Assembly (NCBI GenBank): GCA_002478505.1 | Contig: DLOP01000013.1 | Coordinates: 1-6,970, forward strand | Reading direction: 5' to 3' | Length of the DNA stretch: 6,970 nucleotides | Origin: Lachnospiraceae bacterium UBA7481 | GTDB lineage: Bacteria; Bacillota; Clostridia; Lachnospirales; Lachnospiraceae | In this document: positions 1 to 5,990 of the stretch, one piece after another | Position numbering within the stretch: the stretch's first letter is position 1 | Layout: every line of letters starts with the position of its first letter | Made by a program: the position numbers and the translations under genes | Notes under the pieces: model-generated | Database searches by the model: none | What the model was told of the DNA's origin: nothing | The model's input: the letters and a program-made list of their open reading frames with translations, nothing else

Positions 1-128
1 TGCCTGAATATATCATGGAAAGGGATTATGTGAGCGCAGCCCTGCGGACAGCGAGAGACTTGGGCGCAGGCGAGGAGGAATGGAACCGTTTCGTGGAGGA
101 ATTGAAAAAACGGAAAGGAGAAATTTAA
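1..128 (+). CDS. 3' end of an unrecognised protein (partial)
   Basis: An open frame runs in from the left edge (first full codon at position 3) and stops with TAA at 126-128. The visible 41 residues begin PEYIMERDYVSAAL, are rich in Glu, Lys and Arg, and end in a charged helix-like tail (VEELKKRKGEI). No family can be recognised from this tail. The stop is followed after one base by the ATG of the receiver-domain gene, whose ribosome binding site (GGAAAGGAG) lies inside these last codons. The two genes are therefore probably co-transcribed and translationally coupled. It could be the partner, for example a sensor, of the receiver protein, but nothing in the visible part shows this. Reading frame and stop are clear; identity is unknown. 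Confidence 0.6.
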   Translation, partial: PEYIMERDYVSAALRTARDLGAGEEEWNRFVEELKKRKGEI

Positions 129-129
129 G

Positions 130-525
130 ATGAATTTATCCAAGCTGCATGTAGTCATTGTGGATGATGATTATTTCAAAGTCCTTGAAATACGAAAGGC
201 GCTGGAATTTAATGGCATTAAGGATATAGAGGATGTCAGCTGTCAGGAAAAGGTGTGGGACAGGATTTACGGCATTGGAGACGGCGTAAGGAAGCCGGAT
301 CTGATTGTCACGGATATGCAGTATCCCTTGACCGCAGAATTTAAAATCGACCCGGAAGCCGGTTTTAAACTCATAGAAAGAATGAAAAAAGAACAGATAG
401 ACATTCCGGTCATTATCTGTTCTCAATGTAATTATGAGAGCGTTCGGGGAATCCTGGGAAGCGTATGGTACAGGCAGAACGAGGATATCTGCTTCCAGTT
501 TAAAGAAGTGCTGGGGAGACTATGA
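130..525 (+). CDS. Stand-alone response-regulator receiver domain protein (atypical)
   Basis: This 131-aa protein is a single CheY-like receiver domain with no output domain. The acidic pocket is VDDD (D12, D13), the phospho-acceptor is D62 in LIVTDMQYP, and the switch Ser/Thr is S98 in VIICSQ. Two things are unusual. The MP-type loop after D62 carries about eight extra residues before G78 (usual spacing Asp to Gly is about 8, here 16). Also, the conserved Lys after the fifth strand is not at its expected place (the stretch is GSVWYRQNEDICF). Phosphorylation chemistry may therefore be altered, although the acceptor Asp is intact. The start is supported by GGAAAGGAG just upstream and by coupling to the preceding gene, whose stop lies one base before this ATG. 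The 3' end overlaps the convergent RHH gene by six bases. The partner kinase is not visible. Family call is fairly sure; role is unknown. Confidence 0.8.
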   Translation: MNLSKLHVVIVDDDYFKVLEIRKALEFNGIKDIEDVSCQEKVWDRIYGIGDGVRKPDLIVTDMQYPLTAEFKIDPEAGFKLIERMKKEQIDIPVIICSQCNYESVRGILGSVWYRQNEDICFQFKEVLGRL

Positions 526-702
526 TAAATTCTTATCAGATTTCCCCTGCTGCTCCTTTTTCAGGGATTCCATACCGAGACGTATCAGATCCAAAGTAGC
601 CGCGGATCTGCTGGGATAACGATTTTCAAAACGAAAATCATCAATTTTCCTTAAAAGTTCTTCATCAACAATGATGGTATAGCGTGGTTTTTCTGTAGGC
701 AT
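520..702 (-). CDS. Ribbon-helix-helix DNA-binding protein (CopG/ParD-like)
   Basis: This 60-aa leftward protein has the RHH layout. A short beta strand (RYTIIVDEELL, residues 7-17) is followed by helix A (RKIDDFRFENRY), a turn with PSRSAA (30-35), and helix B (TLDLIRLGMESLKKE). RHH proteins dimerise through the strand, which then contacts the DNA major groove. They act as repressors, antitoxins or plasmid/ICE regulators. The ATG (complement of 700-702) is preceded by a strong GGAGGT site (complement of 709-714), and a perfect promoter lies just upstream (723-751, minus strand). The stop is TAG. The last six bases overlap the end of the receiver gene in convergent orientation. The promoter region contains GTTCATA repeats shared with the divergent RHH gene, so autorepression is likely. 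No toxin gene is adjacent, which argues against a simple toxin-antitoxin pair unless the toxin lies elsewhere. Confidence 0.82.
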   Translation of the reverse strand: MPTEKPRYTIIVDEELLRKIDDFRFENRYPSRSAATLDLIRLGMESLKKEQQGKSDKNLS

Positions 703-715
703 CGCTGCACCTCCC

Positions 716-740
716 GGTTCATATTATACATAAGTTCATA
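716..740. promoter_or_regulatory. Operator half-sites for the leftward promoter (GTTCATA x2)
   Basis: GTTCATA occurs at 717-723 (as GGTTCATA, 716-723) and again at 734-740, 17 bp apart. Its reverse complement TATGAAC recurs twice on the other side of the region, at 791-797 and 822-828. Both left copies sit within the core of the leftward promoter. RHH dimers typically bind tandem short direct or inverted repeats, so these are credible operator half-sites. That the RHH proteins bind here is an inference from position and repetition. Confidence 0.65.
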
Positions 741-751
741 CAATATGTCAA
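723..751 (-). promoter_or_regulatory. Perfect sigma-A promoter of the leftward RHH gene
   Basis: Read on the minus strand, TTGACA (complement of 746-751) and TATAAT (complement of 723-728) are separated by 17 bp (729-745). Both hexamers are exact consensus. Transcription should start near 716, giving a very short leader of about 14 nt that begins almost at the GGAGGT ribosome binding site. A TATGAAC element lies inside the spacer (complement of 734-740), and another overlaps the downstream edge of the -10 box (complement of 717-723). A bound repressor would therefore block polymerase. Confidence 0.85.
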
Positions 752-773
752 TGTGAAGGTGATGAAAATACGG

Positions 774-803
774 TTGACAGGTTCAGAACCTATGAACTAT
801 AAT
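774..803 (+). promoter_or_regulatory. Perfect sigma-A promoter of the rightward RHH gene
   Basis: TTGACA (774-779) and TATAAT (798-803) are exact consensus with an 18-bp spacer (780-797). Transcription should start near 810, giving a leader of roughly 38 nt. The spacer is exactly one operator unit, and a second unit begins at the expected start point. The promoter should be very strong when free and tightly shut when the operator is occupied. No convincing promoter or terminator was seen before the downstream zinc-ribbon and AAA/M41 genes, so it may drive those as well. Confidence 0.85.
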
Positions 804-829
804 AAAGTCGGGTTCTGAACTTATGAACC
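780..829. promoter_or_regulatory. Tandem operator of the rightward promoter (two 18-bp units)
   Basis: Two near-identical units, GGTTCAGAACCTATGAAC (780-797) and GGTTCTGAACTTATGAAC (811-828), match at 16 of 18 positions and are 31 bp apart, about three helical turns. Each contains a palindrome GTTCnGAAC (781-789 and 812-820) followed by TATGAAC. Unit 1 fills the space between -35 and -10; unit 2 covers the transcription start. The shared TATGAAC/GTTCATA element also lies in the leftward promoter, so one regulator could control both directions. Protein assignment is inferred. Confidence 0.72.
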
Positions 830-848
830 TAGAAAGGAAGCGGTCATT

Positions 849-1025
849 ATGTCAAGTGAATTAAAGAGGATTACGTTTGTTGTGCCACAGGATATGGAGA
901 TGCGGTTGGATGAAGTAAAAAAGGAAAGGTTTTATAACCGCTCCACATCTGAAATGGTAAGGACATTGATTGAAGAAGGCTGGAAAGCAAGTCAGGAGAG
1001 TAAGGAGTCTGTCAAACAGGTTTAG
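849..1025 (+). CDS. Ribbon-helix-helix DNA-binding protein (second, divergent)
   Basis: This 58-aa protein begins with ATG at 849, eight bases after AAGGAAG (834-840), and ends with TAG. It shows the RHH pattern: strand KRITFVVPQDM (6-16), helix A with MRLDEVKKERF (18-28), a turn at YNRSTSEM (29-36) and helix B VRTLIEEGWKA (37-47), then a polar tail. It differs clearly from the leftward RHH protein, so it is not a recent duplicate. It is expected to be a cytoplasmic dimeric repressor acting on the operator array just upstream, which lies in its own promoter. It is followed after 75 bp by the zinc-ribbon gene in the same direction and may be the first gene of that transcription unit. Family assignment comes from motif pattern only; target genes are inferred. 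Confidence 0.78.
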   Translation: MSSELKRITFVVPQDMEMRLDEVKKERFYNRSTSEMVRTLIEEGWKASQESKESVKQV

Positions 1026-1100
1026 CTATTTCATTTATTCATTCGGATAAATAAGACAGTAAATTTTACATTGATTTAGTATTCAAGGAGGTAATCGATT

Positions 1101-1574
1101 ATGTTATGCCCTATATGCCGTACCGGAACCATGAGTGAAACGAGACCGTATGTCTGGAGCTGCAGCCTTTGCGGCAATACAGAGTTCAGACCGCGCGAAG
1201 ATTCAAGCTATGCAAGTTCGTATGATACAAGTTCGTACGGTACAAGTTCGTATGATACAAGTTCAGGCTATACAAGCTCATATGATACAAGTTCAAGTTA
1301 TGGTGCTAAAGATTACAGTTATAGCAGGACCCCATCATCGGTCAACTCACATATCTCAGCCAACAGGCAAAGCAGGTATGGAGATGTCAACAATATCCGC
1401 GATGTCAATGATGCTCTGAGATATCTGGAAAACATTCGCAAAGATGCCGAAAAAAATTACAGAGACCTTAGCCGCAGTTCCAAAAAACAGAAGAAAGGCG
1501 GTGTTTCCTTTTGGGGAGTCGTCGTTGTTGCATTCATCATATGGGTATTGCTGTTAGAGCTGATGGGAATTTAG
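1101..1574 (+). CDS. Zinc-ribbon, Ser/Tyr-repeat, tail-anchored membrane protein
   Basis: This 157-aa protein has three visible parts. Residues 1-29 form a zinc ribbon with two CxxC knuckles (C3/C6 in CPIC, C21/C24 in CSLC). Residues 35-75 are low-complexity Ser, Tyr, Thr, Gly and Asp, built from pentads such as SSYDT, and likely disordered. After a short helical region (NDALRYLENIRKDAEKNYRDL, read as 103-123) and a Lys cluster (K128, K129, K131, K132), a hydrophobic segment from about W138 to the C terminus forms one membrane helix. The basic residues before it predict a cytoplasmic N terminus, making this a tail-anchored protein. There is no signal peptide. The start has an ideal AAGGAGGT site at 1085-1092. 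It precedes the large AAA/M41 gene by 75 bp, so the two are probably made together. A membrane adaptor or docking role for that soluble-looking protease is an inference. No named family was recognised. Confidence 0.82.
   Translation: MLCPICRTGTMSETRPYVWSCSLCGNTEFRPREDSSYASSYDTSSYGTSSYDTSSGYTSSYDTSSSYGAKDYSYSRTPSSVNSHISANRQSRYGDVNNIRDVNDALRYLENIRKDAEKNYRDLSRSSKKQKKGGVSFWGVVVVAFIIWVLLLELMGI
1213..1302 (+). repeat. Six 15-bp tandem repeats inside the zinc-ribbon gene
   Basis: Six consecutive 15-bp units begin at 1213, 1228, 1243, 1258, 1273 and 1288, each starting CAAGTTC or a close variant. Units 1 and 3 are identical (CAAGTTCGTATGATA); the others differ at a few positions. They encode the SSYDT/SSYGT/SGYTS pentads of the disordered linker. 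Because 15 is a multiple of three, gain or loss of a unit would only change linker length and not break the frame. Confidence 0.85.
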
Positions 1575-1577
1575 TTT

Positions 1578-1595
1578 CTGTTCCTTGATGAACAG
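1578..1595. promoter_or_regulatory. Inverted repeat before the AAA/M41 gene
   Basis: CTGTTC (1578-1583) and GAACAG (1590-1595) form a perfect 6-bp inverted repeat with a 6-nt centre, just after the stop of the zinc-ribbon gene. No T-run follows, so it is not a good intrinsic terminator. The right arm contains ATGAAC and the left arm GTTC, resembling the operator elements at 716-829. It could be an additional regulator site or a small mRNA hairpin; neither is proven. Confidence 0.35.
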
Positions 1596-1649
1596 GGGAA
1601 ACTTATAAAAAAAGAAAGACACACAATAAGAAGAAAGGAAAACAGATTT

Positions 1650-4600
1650 ATGAAATTTGAATTGCTTTATTATCCGTATGGAAGTGAAAACGCAACCGCT
1701 GCTGTTCACGCAGAGGCAGATGGATCCAGACTTAAGGAACTTTATACAGAAGTGATTGGAATAGTGGGGGAATATGGATACAATGCTGCGAATGCCAGAG
1801 AATATACCGACACCTTTGCCGATCCTCTAGGCAGGGACTATGATCATTCTGCTCCTGCTAAAATCAGTTTTGGTTGCTTTGACAATGAGAAGATTATGGA
1901 ACCGCATGAGGAAAATCTGTACTTCAGCGAGGAGGATGCTATTGCCGCTGCATTGTATGGATACATTCTTCTCGATTTATCTGACGACGAAGAGAGTAAC
2001 ATCGGGGCTGACCCTGTAAATAATGGGGATGAGCCTGTCAAATTTGAATGGAGTTTCGGCGCCGGCGTAATTATAGAAGGCTTGACTGTAACGGTTGATT
2101 ATAAAGGGGATACATATGCGAATATACATAAAGTCAGTATGCTCGACAGCTCTTTAGGGATATGTGGTATAAGATTCATCGGCGAAAAGAATGGCGGACA
2201 GCAGAATACATATTATCTTCTGACAAAGAGAACTTTGAACGATAATCAATATCGGGAATATACCATAGTACAATCTCCGTCCGCTGGTATAGTTGAAAAA
2301 GGATCGAAGTATCGTTATGCCGGAAACTGCTTGAATTTTCAAACATCTCTCGAGTCGAGTACGATTGATTTCTTATGTGGTGACCCTGTATCAACCCGTG
2401 ATGAGGATGGCAACAAATTTTATGACTATACCAAATATGCGGCTTATGTTTCGGATAAAGGAAAACAGCATCAGGATTGGGCAAATACGGCTCATCTGTT
2501 TTTTGAAAGAAACGGAGAAGACTTTACCTTCAGTGTGTTAAAAAATGGTAAATTATATAAAAAAATAAGCAGAACTGAGGATGCCGTGATATTTTACGGA
2601 ACCACTTTTAGTTTTGCACCGGATACGGATACGGATAAACTCTTTGATATCGTATTTAGGAAGACAAATGGGCAGTATTTGTGTGAAGAGCGTATCTTTT
2701 CGATGACCAAATATATCAACAGCGGCATAGACATGCCTGCGATCCCGGAAGGGAATAAATTGAAGGCAGCGGATTATTTTGCTTTTTATGATGCGTGCGT
2801 AAGGTCTTTTTATAGAGCGTTTGAAAATTCGGAAAGGTATTACACCACCAAATATCAATGGTTATCACCTCTTGAAGGAAAAGTTGAAGAATGGAGCGAA
2901 ACAACACGGAAAAATCTTGGAACGGAAACCCCGCCCGCCTGTCAGCTTGCAATCAGCCGAGGAGATAATGGAAAATATGTTTTCGCTTTTGAGGATGCCA
3001 CGGTCACGGCACATGTTTCCGTATCCCATGCCGATAAGAATTTCAGGCGATACTTTTACCCTGCTTTCCCTGATTTCATTGTTGACAGTGTTGCTTTTAC
3101 TGAGAACGCCGGAACGGTTGAACTTAGACATGCCAACGGTCAGATGTATATTCAAATAACCGATGCAAAAACAAGTCAGACCTATGAGGATAGATTTGCT
3201 TTGCTGAGAATGGAGCCGGATTTTGACAACACGGGCATCCCGAGGAATCTGTATCTGGGCGCAGACTGGATTCAGGTAAAGCGTAATCTTGACATTTACA
3301 GAAAAATAAAGGATGCTGTGATTCAGTTTGGTATCGAAAAATATGAGACTTGTGTTGATGATTCTTCGGAGAACCGCCGCGATAGAATAGAGGAGCTATT
3401 GTACGGCGAGGAGGGAATGGTTCCCGATGAGACGGTTATCTCCATGGTTGTCCGGTTTGAAAAAGAGTTTGAAAGAACCAGACAGATTCCCAATATTGCT
3501 ATAGTTGGGCAGGCGGGTACCGGCAAAACAACTTTGGCTAAAAAGCTTGGGAAAATATTTGGAAAAGATGTTCTGGCGCTTACTCCGTCTGATTTGAGGG
3601 GGGCATATATAGGACATACAAAATACGAGGTCGTGCAAAAACTCGCCGAGGCTGCAATGAATAATCAGATATTCTATGTGGATGAGGTATATCAGTTAAT
3701 GGATGACAAATTTGGAGCGGAAGCGTTGACTGTTCTGCTTCCGCTGATGTCAGGCGACCGGACAAAAATTGATGCGGGTTTGGACAAGGGGCAGAATCTG
3801 CCGATAGAGATTGATTTCAAAGGGGGATATGTTAAAAAGGGTGATATAGTCACTGCAAACTTCGCACCGGGGATTGTGCCGATATGGATTTCGGGATATG
3901 AGAACGAAGTGCGAGTGATGATAAACCGGAATCAGGGTCTTTACAGACGGTTGAAAAAGGTTATCATCAAGTCGCCGACTACAAGCGACCTGTTTAAGAA
4001 GCTTACCGAGGAGCTTGAAAAAACCGCAAAAGGAAGCGACAAAGCGGCGCGGAATGCATTGATGCTGAAAAAGTATTTCAATGATAACGGCAGCGAGGCT
4101 GTTAAGAAATTCTTTGGATGGGGGTCTCAGCCGCAGAACTCAAAGTATTTTGCAAATAACGCAGGAGTGGTAAATTTCCTTTCCAACTGTCTGGATTCCA
4201 TTGATTTTGGAAAGGATGTAGGACCTCAGATAGAAGATATCATCAGTTCTACCAAATGTGATATCAAACGGCAGCTTGCCGCCGTCAGAATCGGCAGCAG
4301 CAATGGTAGAAACGCGGCATCCGACAGTTCCAGCGCGGTCTTTGATGCCAAGGACACGATTCAGGTCATCACCGATATTGATACCCGCTTTTCGGATTTG
4401 GTGGGCTGTTCGTCCCAGATAGCATATATGCGGAGCATTATTGAAATGCTTATCAACAAAAGCATTTATGAGGATTATAATCTGACGGTTCCCAAGGGCG
4501 CGTTGATGGAAGGACTGCCGGGAGTAGGAAAGACGTTTATTGCAAGGGCGATGGCAGGGGAGCTTGAGCAGCATTTTCAGGAAGAAGCTCCGGATAAACG

Positions 4601-5912
4601 TTTTGGCTTTATGTCATTTTCTGCCTCAGAGCTTGGAAACAAGTCTGCAAGTTATATCGCAACCATATTTAATACAGCGGAAGAATATGATGCCTGTGTG
4701 CTGTTTATCGATGAGGTGGATGCCATTGCAAAGCACAGAAATGAAAATTCCTTCTATGATCGCTATCTGGAACTGATCAAACAGATGGACGGCATAGAAA
4801 AGCGCTCCAATGTGTTTATTCTCGCCGCAACAAACGCGCCGGAAAATCTCGACCCCGCCTTTGTGCGTTCCGGAAGAATTGATAAAAGGCTTGAATTTAT
4901 CCTGCCGGATAAGGATTCACGAAAGGAGCTTGCAGGAAGGGCGATTAAAAAACGTATCAAGACGCTGGTCAATTTTGCCCCTGAGGGGAAAGAGGAAGAC
5001 ATAGATGTGATTGCGGAGCTGATTGCCAAGAAGACATCCGGGCACACGGCGGGAGACATCGACAATATGATCAACACCGCGTTTATTATGTATCATCAGT
5101 TCAATCGGTATGGAACGAATATAGATGAATCCAACGGCTTGATTGACAGGGACTTCTTCAAGAGTTATCCGTTTATTGAGTGCAGCCGGAACAAGCGGTT
5201 TGAAATCTCTGTAAAGGACAAGAATAGAATAAAGGATAGTGTATTGAGCGAACTCTATCTGTTTATCGAGGAGGAAATCGAAAGAACACAGGCAGGGGTT
5301 CTGAATTATAAGAAGAGAGAACAGGAGTTTAATACCGAGAAAAATGGCAATTGTTCGTCAGTTGCAATACATGAAGTCGGCCATGCTGTTATGAGCATGG
5401 TGGTTGGTGAAAAACTGTTCGATGTCATCACGACTCTCCCGAGAGGGGATTCACTGGGTTATGTTTCCCATTCGGAGCTCGAATTGGTCACAAAAGCGGA
5501 TTATGAAAATCGTATCCGTGTTTTAATGGGCGGGAGAATTGCCGAGGAGATCATTTACGGAAAGGACAATATTTCCACCGGAGCCTTAAGTGATATGCGA
5601 AAGGCAACAGAGTGTGCGAGGGCGATGATTGAAAGGTGGGGATTTTCGGACAAATTCGGTTTCATGGTGCTTTCCGTGCCTGCCGGAAGGTATCTTGGCA
5701 GCGACTGCAAGTATACCTGTTCCGAGGAGTTTCGCATGGATAGCGATATTGCGGTGAATGAGCTTTTACAAAAGCTGTACCGTGAGACTTTAGGAATGCT
5801 CTCAGATAAGAAGGAACTTATTAAAAATCTGGCTAAGCACGTGTTCGAGAAGGAAACAATGTCCGGCGATGAGTTTAAAAAATTTTATCAAGCGCAGCAG
5901 ATGCAAAACTAG
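1650..5912 (+). CDS. Tandem AAA+ ATPase (CbxX-like + FtsH-like) fused to M41 zinc metalloprotease
   Basis: This 1420-aa protein is predicted to be an ATP-driven protease. Residues 1 to about 600 match no family I recognise, look beta-rich and soluble, and have no signal peptide or membrane helix. AAA1 (about 600-780) is CbxX/SpoVK-like: Walker A GQAGTGKT (620-627), a pore-loop-like segment SDLRGAYIGHT (647-657), Walker B IFYVDEVY with D678/E679, and arginines R766/R767 in the NQGLYRRL motif. A helical region and a Ser/Asn-rich linker (882-902) follow. AAA2 (from about 914) is FtsH-like: Walker A GLPGVGKT (955-962), Walker B D1021/E1022, sensor N1062, and R1073/R1076 in FVRSGR. The lid has SGHTAGD near 1130. 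The M41 domain has HEVGH (H1241, E1242, H1245) and the third zinc ligand D1315 in STGALSDM. FtsH is normally about 600-700 aa with two N-terminal membrane helices, which are absent here. The FVG pore loop of AAA2 is also missing. The start follows AAAGGAA with a slightly long spacing. Its operon partner is probably the zinc-ribbon protein upstream. Domain calls are strong; substrate and function are unknown. Confidence 0.93.
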   Translation: MKFELLYYPYGSENATAAVHAEADGSRLKELYTEVIGIVGEYGYNAANAREYTDTFADPLGRDYDHSAPAKISFGCFDNEKIMEPHEENLYFSEEDAIAAALYGYILLDLSDDEESNIGADPVNNGDEPVKFEWSFGAGVIIEGLTVTVDYKGDTYANIHKVSMLDSSLGICGIRFIGEKNGGQQNTYYLLTKRTLNDNQYREYTIVQSPSAGIVEKGSKYRYAGNCLNFQTSLESSTIDFLCGDPVSTRDEDGNKFYDYTKYAAYVSDKGKQHQDWANTAHLFFERNGEDFTFSVLKNGKLYKKISRTEDAVIFYGTTFSFAPDTDTDKLFDIVFRKTNGQYLCEERIFSMTKYINSGIDMPAIPEGNKLKAADYFAFYDACVRSFYRAFENSERYYTTKYQWLSPLEGKVEEWSETTRKNLGTETPPACQLAISRGDNGKYVFAFEDATVTAHVSVSHADKNFRRYFYPAFPDFIVDSVAFTENAGTVELRHANGQMYIQITDAKTSQTYEDRFALLRMEPDFDNTGIPRNLYLGADWIQVKRNLDIYRKIKDAVIQFGIEKYETCVDDSSENRRDRIEELLYGEEGMVPDETVISMVVRFEKEFERTRQIPNIAIVGQAGTGKTTLAKKLGKIFGKDVLALTPSDLRGAYIGHTKYEVVQKLAEAAMNNQIFYVDEVYQLMDDKFGAEALTVLLPLMSGDRTKIDAGLDKGQNLPIEIDFKGGYVKKGDIVTANFAPGIVPIWISGYENEVRVMINRNQGLYRRLKKVIIKSPTTSDLFKKLTEELEKTAKGSDKAARNALMLKKYFNDNGSEAVKKFFGWGSQPQNSKYFANNAGVVNFLSNCLDSIDFGKDVGPQIEDIISSTKCDIKRQLAAVRIGSSNGRNAASDSSSAVFDAKDTIQVITDIDTRFSDLVGCSSQIAYMRSIIEMLINKSIYEDYNLTVPKGALMEGLPGVGKTFIARAMAGELEQHFQEEAPDKRFGFMSFSASELGNKSASYIATIFNTAEEYDACVLFIDEVDAIAKHRNENSFYDRYLELIKQMDGIEKRSNVFILAATNAPENLDPAFVRSGRIDKRLEFILPDKDSRKELAGRAIKKRIKTLVNFAPEGKEEDIDVIAELIAKKTSGHTAGDIDNMINTAFIMYHQFNRYGTNIDESNGLIDRDFFKSYPFIECSRNKRFEISVKDKNRIKDSVLSELYLFIEEEIERTQAGVLNYKKREQEFNTEKNGNCSSVAIHEVGHAVMSMVVGEKLFDVITTLPRGDSLGYVSHSELELVTKADYENRIRVLMGGRIAEEIIYGKDNISTGALSDMRKATECARAMIERWGFSDKFGFMVLSVPAGRYLGSDCKYTCSEEFRMDSDIAVNELLQKLYRETLGMLSDKKELIKNLAKHVFEKETMSGDEFKKFYQAQQMQN

Positions 5913-5941
5913 TTGACACCCCCGCTTTATCCGTCTATAAT
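5913..5941 (+). promoter_or_regulatory. Perfect sigma-A promoter of the ImmA-like gene
   Basis: TTGACA (5913-5918) begins at the base right after the TAG stop of the AAA/M41 gene. TATAAT (5936-5941) follows after exactly 17 bp. Both hexamers are exact consensus. Transcription should begin near 5948, giving a leader of about 43 nt. A weak inverted repeat, TTGTT (5943-5947) with AACAA (5960-5964), overlaps the start region and might be an operator. There is no terminator between the two genes, so read-through from upstream is also possible. Confidence 0.85.
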
Positions 5942-5990
5942 GTTGTTTGCACAATAGCTAACAAGTGAAAAGTAAAGGGAAATCTGCTCT

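Noticed and set aside
474..497. GCAGA/TCTGC inverted repeat near the receiver 3' end, possible terminator for the leftward RHH gene
   Set aside because: Only five base pairs with a long loop and no T-run on either strand; it lies within coding sequence.
434..619. 61-aa plus-strand frame across the receiver/RHH junction
   Set aside because: It overlaps two well-supported genes, has no ribosome binding site and gives a composition without recognisable features.
520..1025. RHH genes as the antitoxin half of a toxin-antitoxin pair
   Set aside because: Neither RHH gene has a neighbouring toxin-like ORF; each is flanked by the other RHH gene, the receiver gene or the zinc-ribbon gene.
1033..1052. 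AT-rich hairpin (ATTTATTC/GGATAAAT, 4-nt loop) after the rightward RHH gene
   Set aside because: The stem is weak, includes a G-T pair and is not followed by a T-run, so it is not a credible intrinsic terminator; transcription probably continues into the zinc-ribbon gene.
1135..1419. Second open frame (94 aa) inside the zinc-ribbon gene, +1 strand
   Set aside because: It stays open only because the 15-bp repeats have no stop in that frame; the product is a Met/Gln/Val repeat with no ribosome binding site, while the main frame has an ideal one and clear domains.
1581..1609. Possible promoter (TTCCTT-17-TATAAA) before the AAA/M41 gene
   Set aside because: The -35 box matches consensus at only two positions, unlike the perfect promoters elsewhere in the window.
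4140..4574. 144-aa open frame on the minus strand inside the AAA/M41 gene
   Set aside because: It lies fully within a strongly supported coding region, lacks a ribosome binding site and resembles no family.
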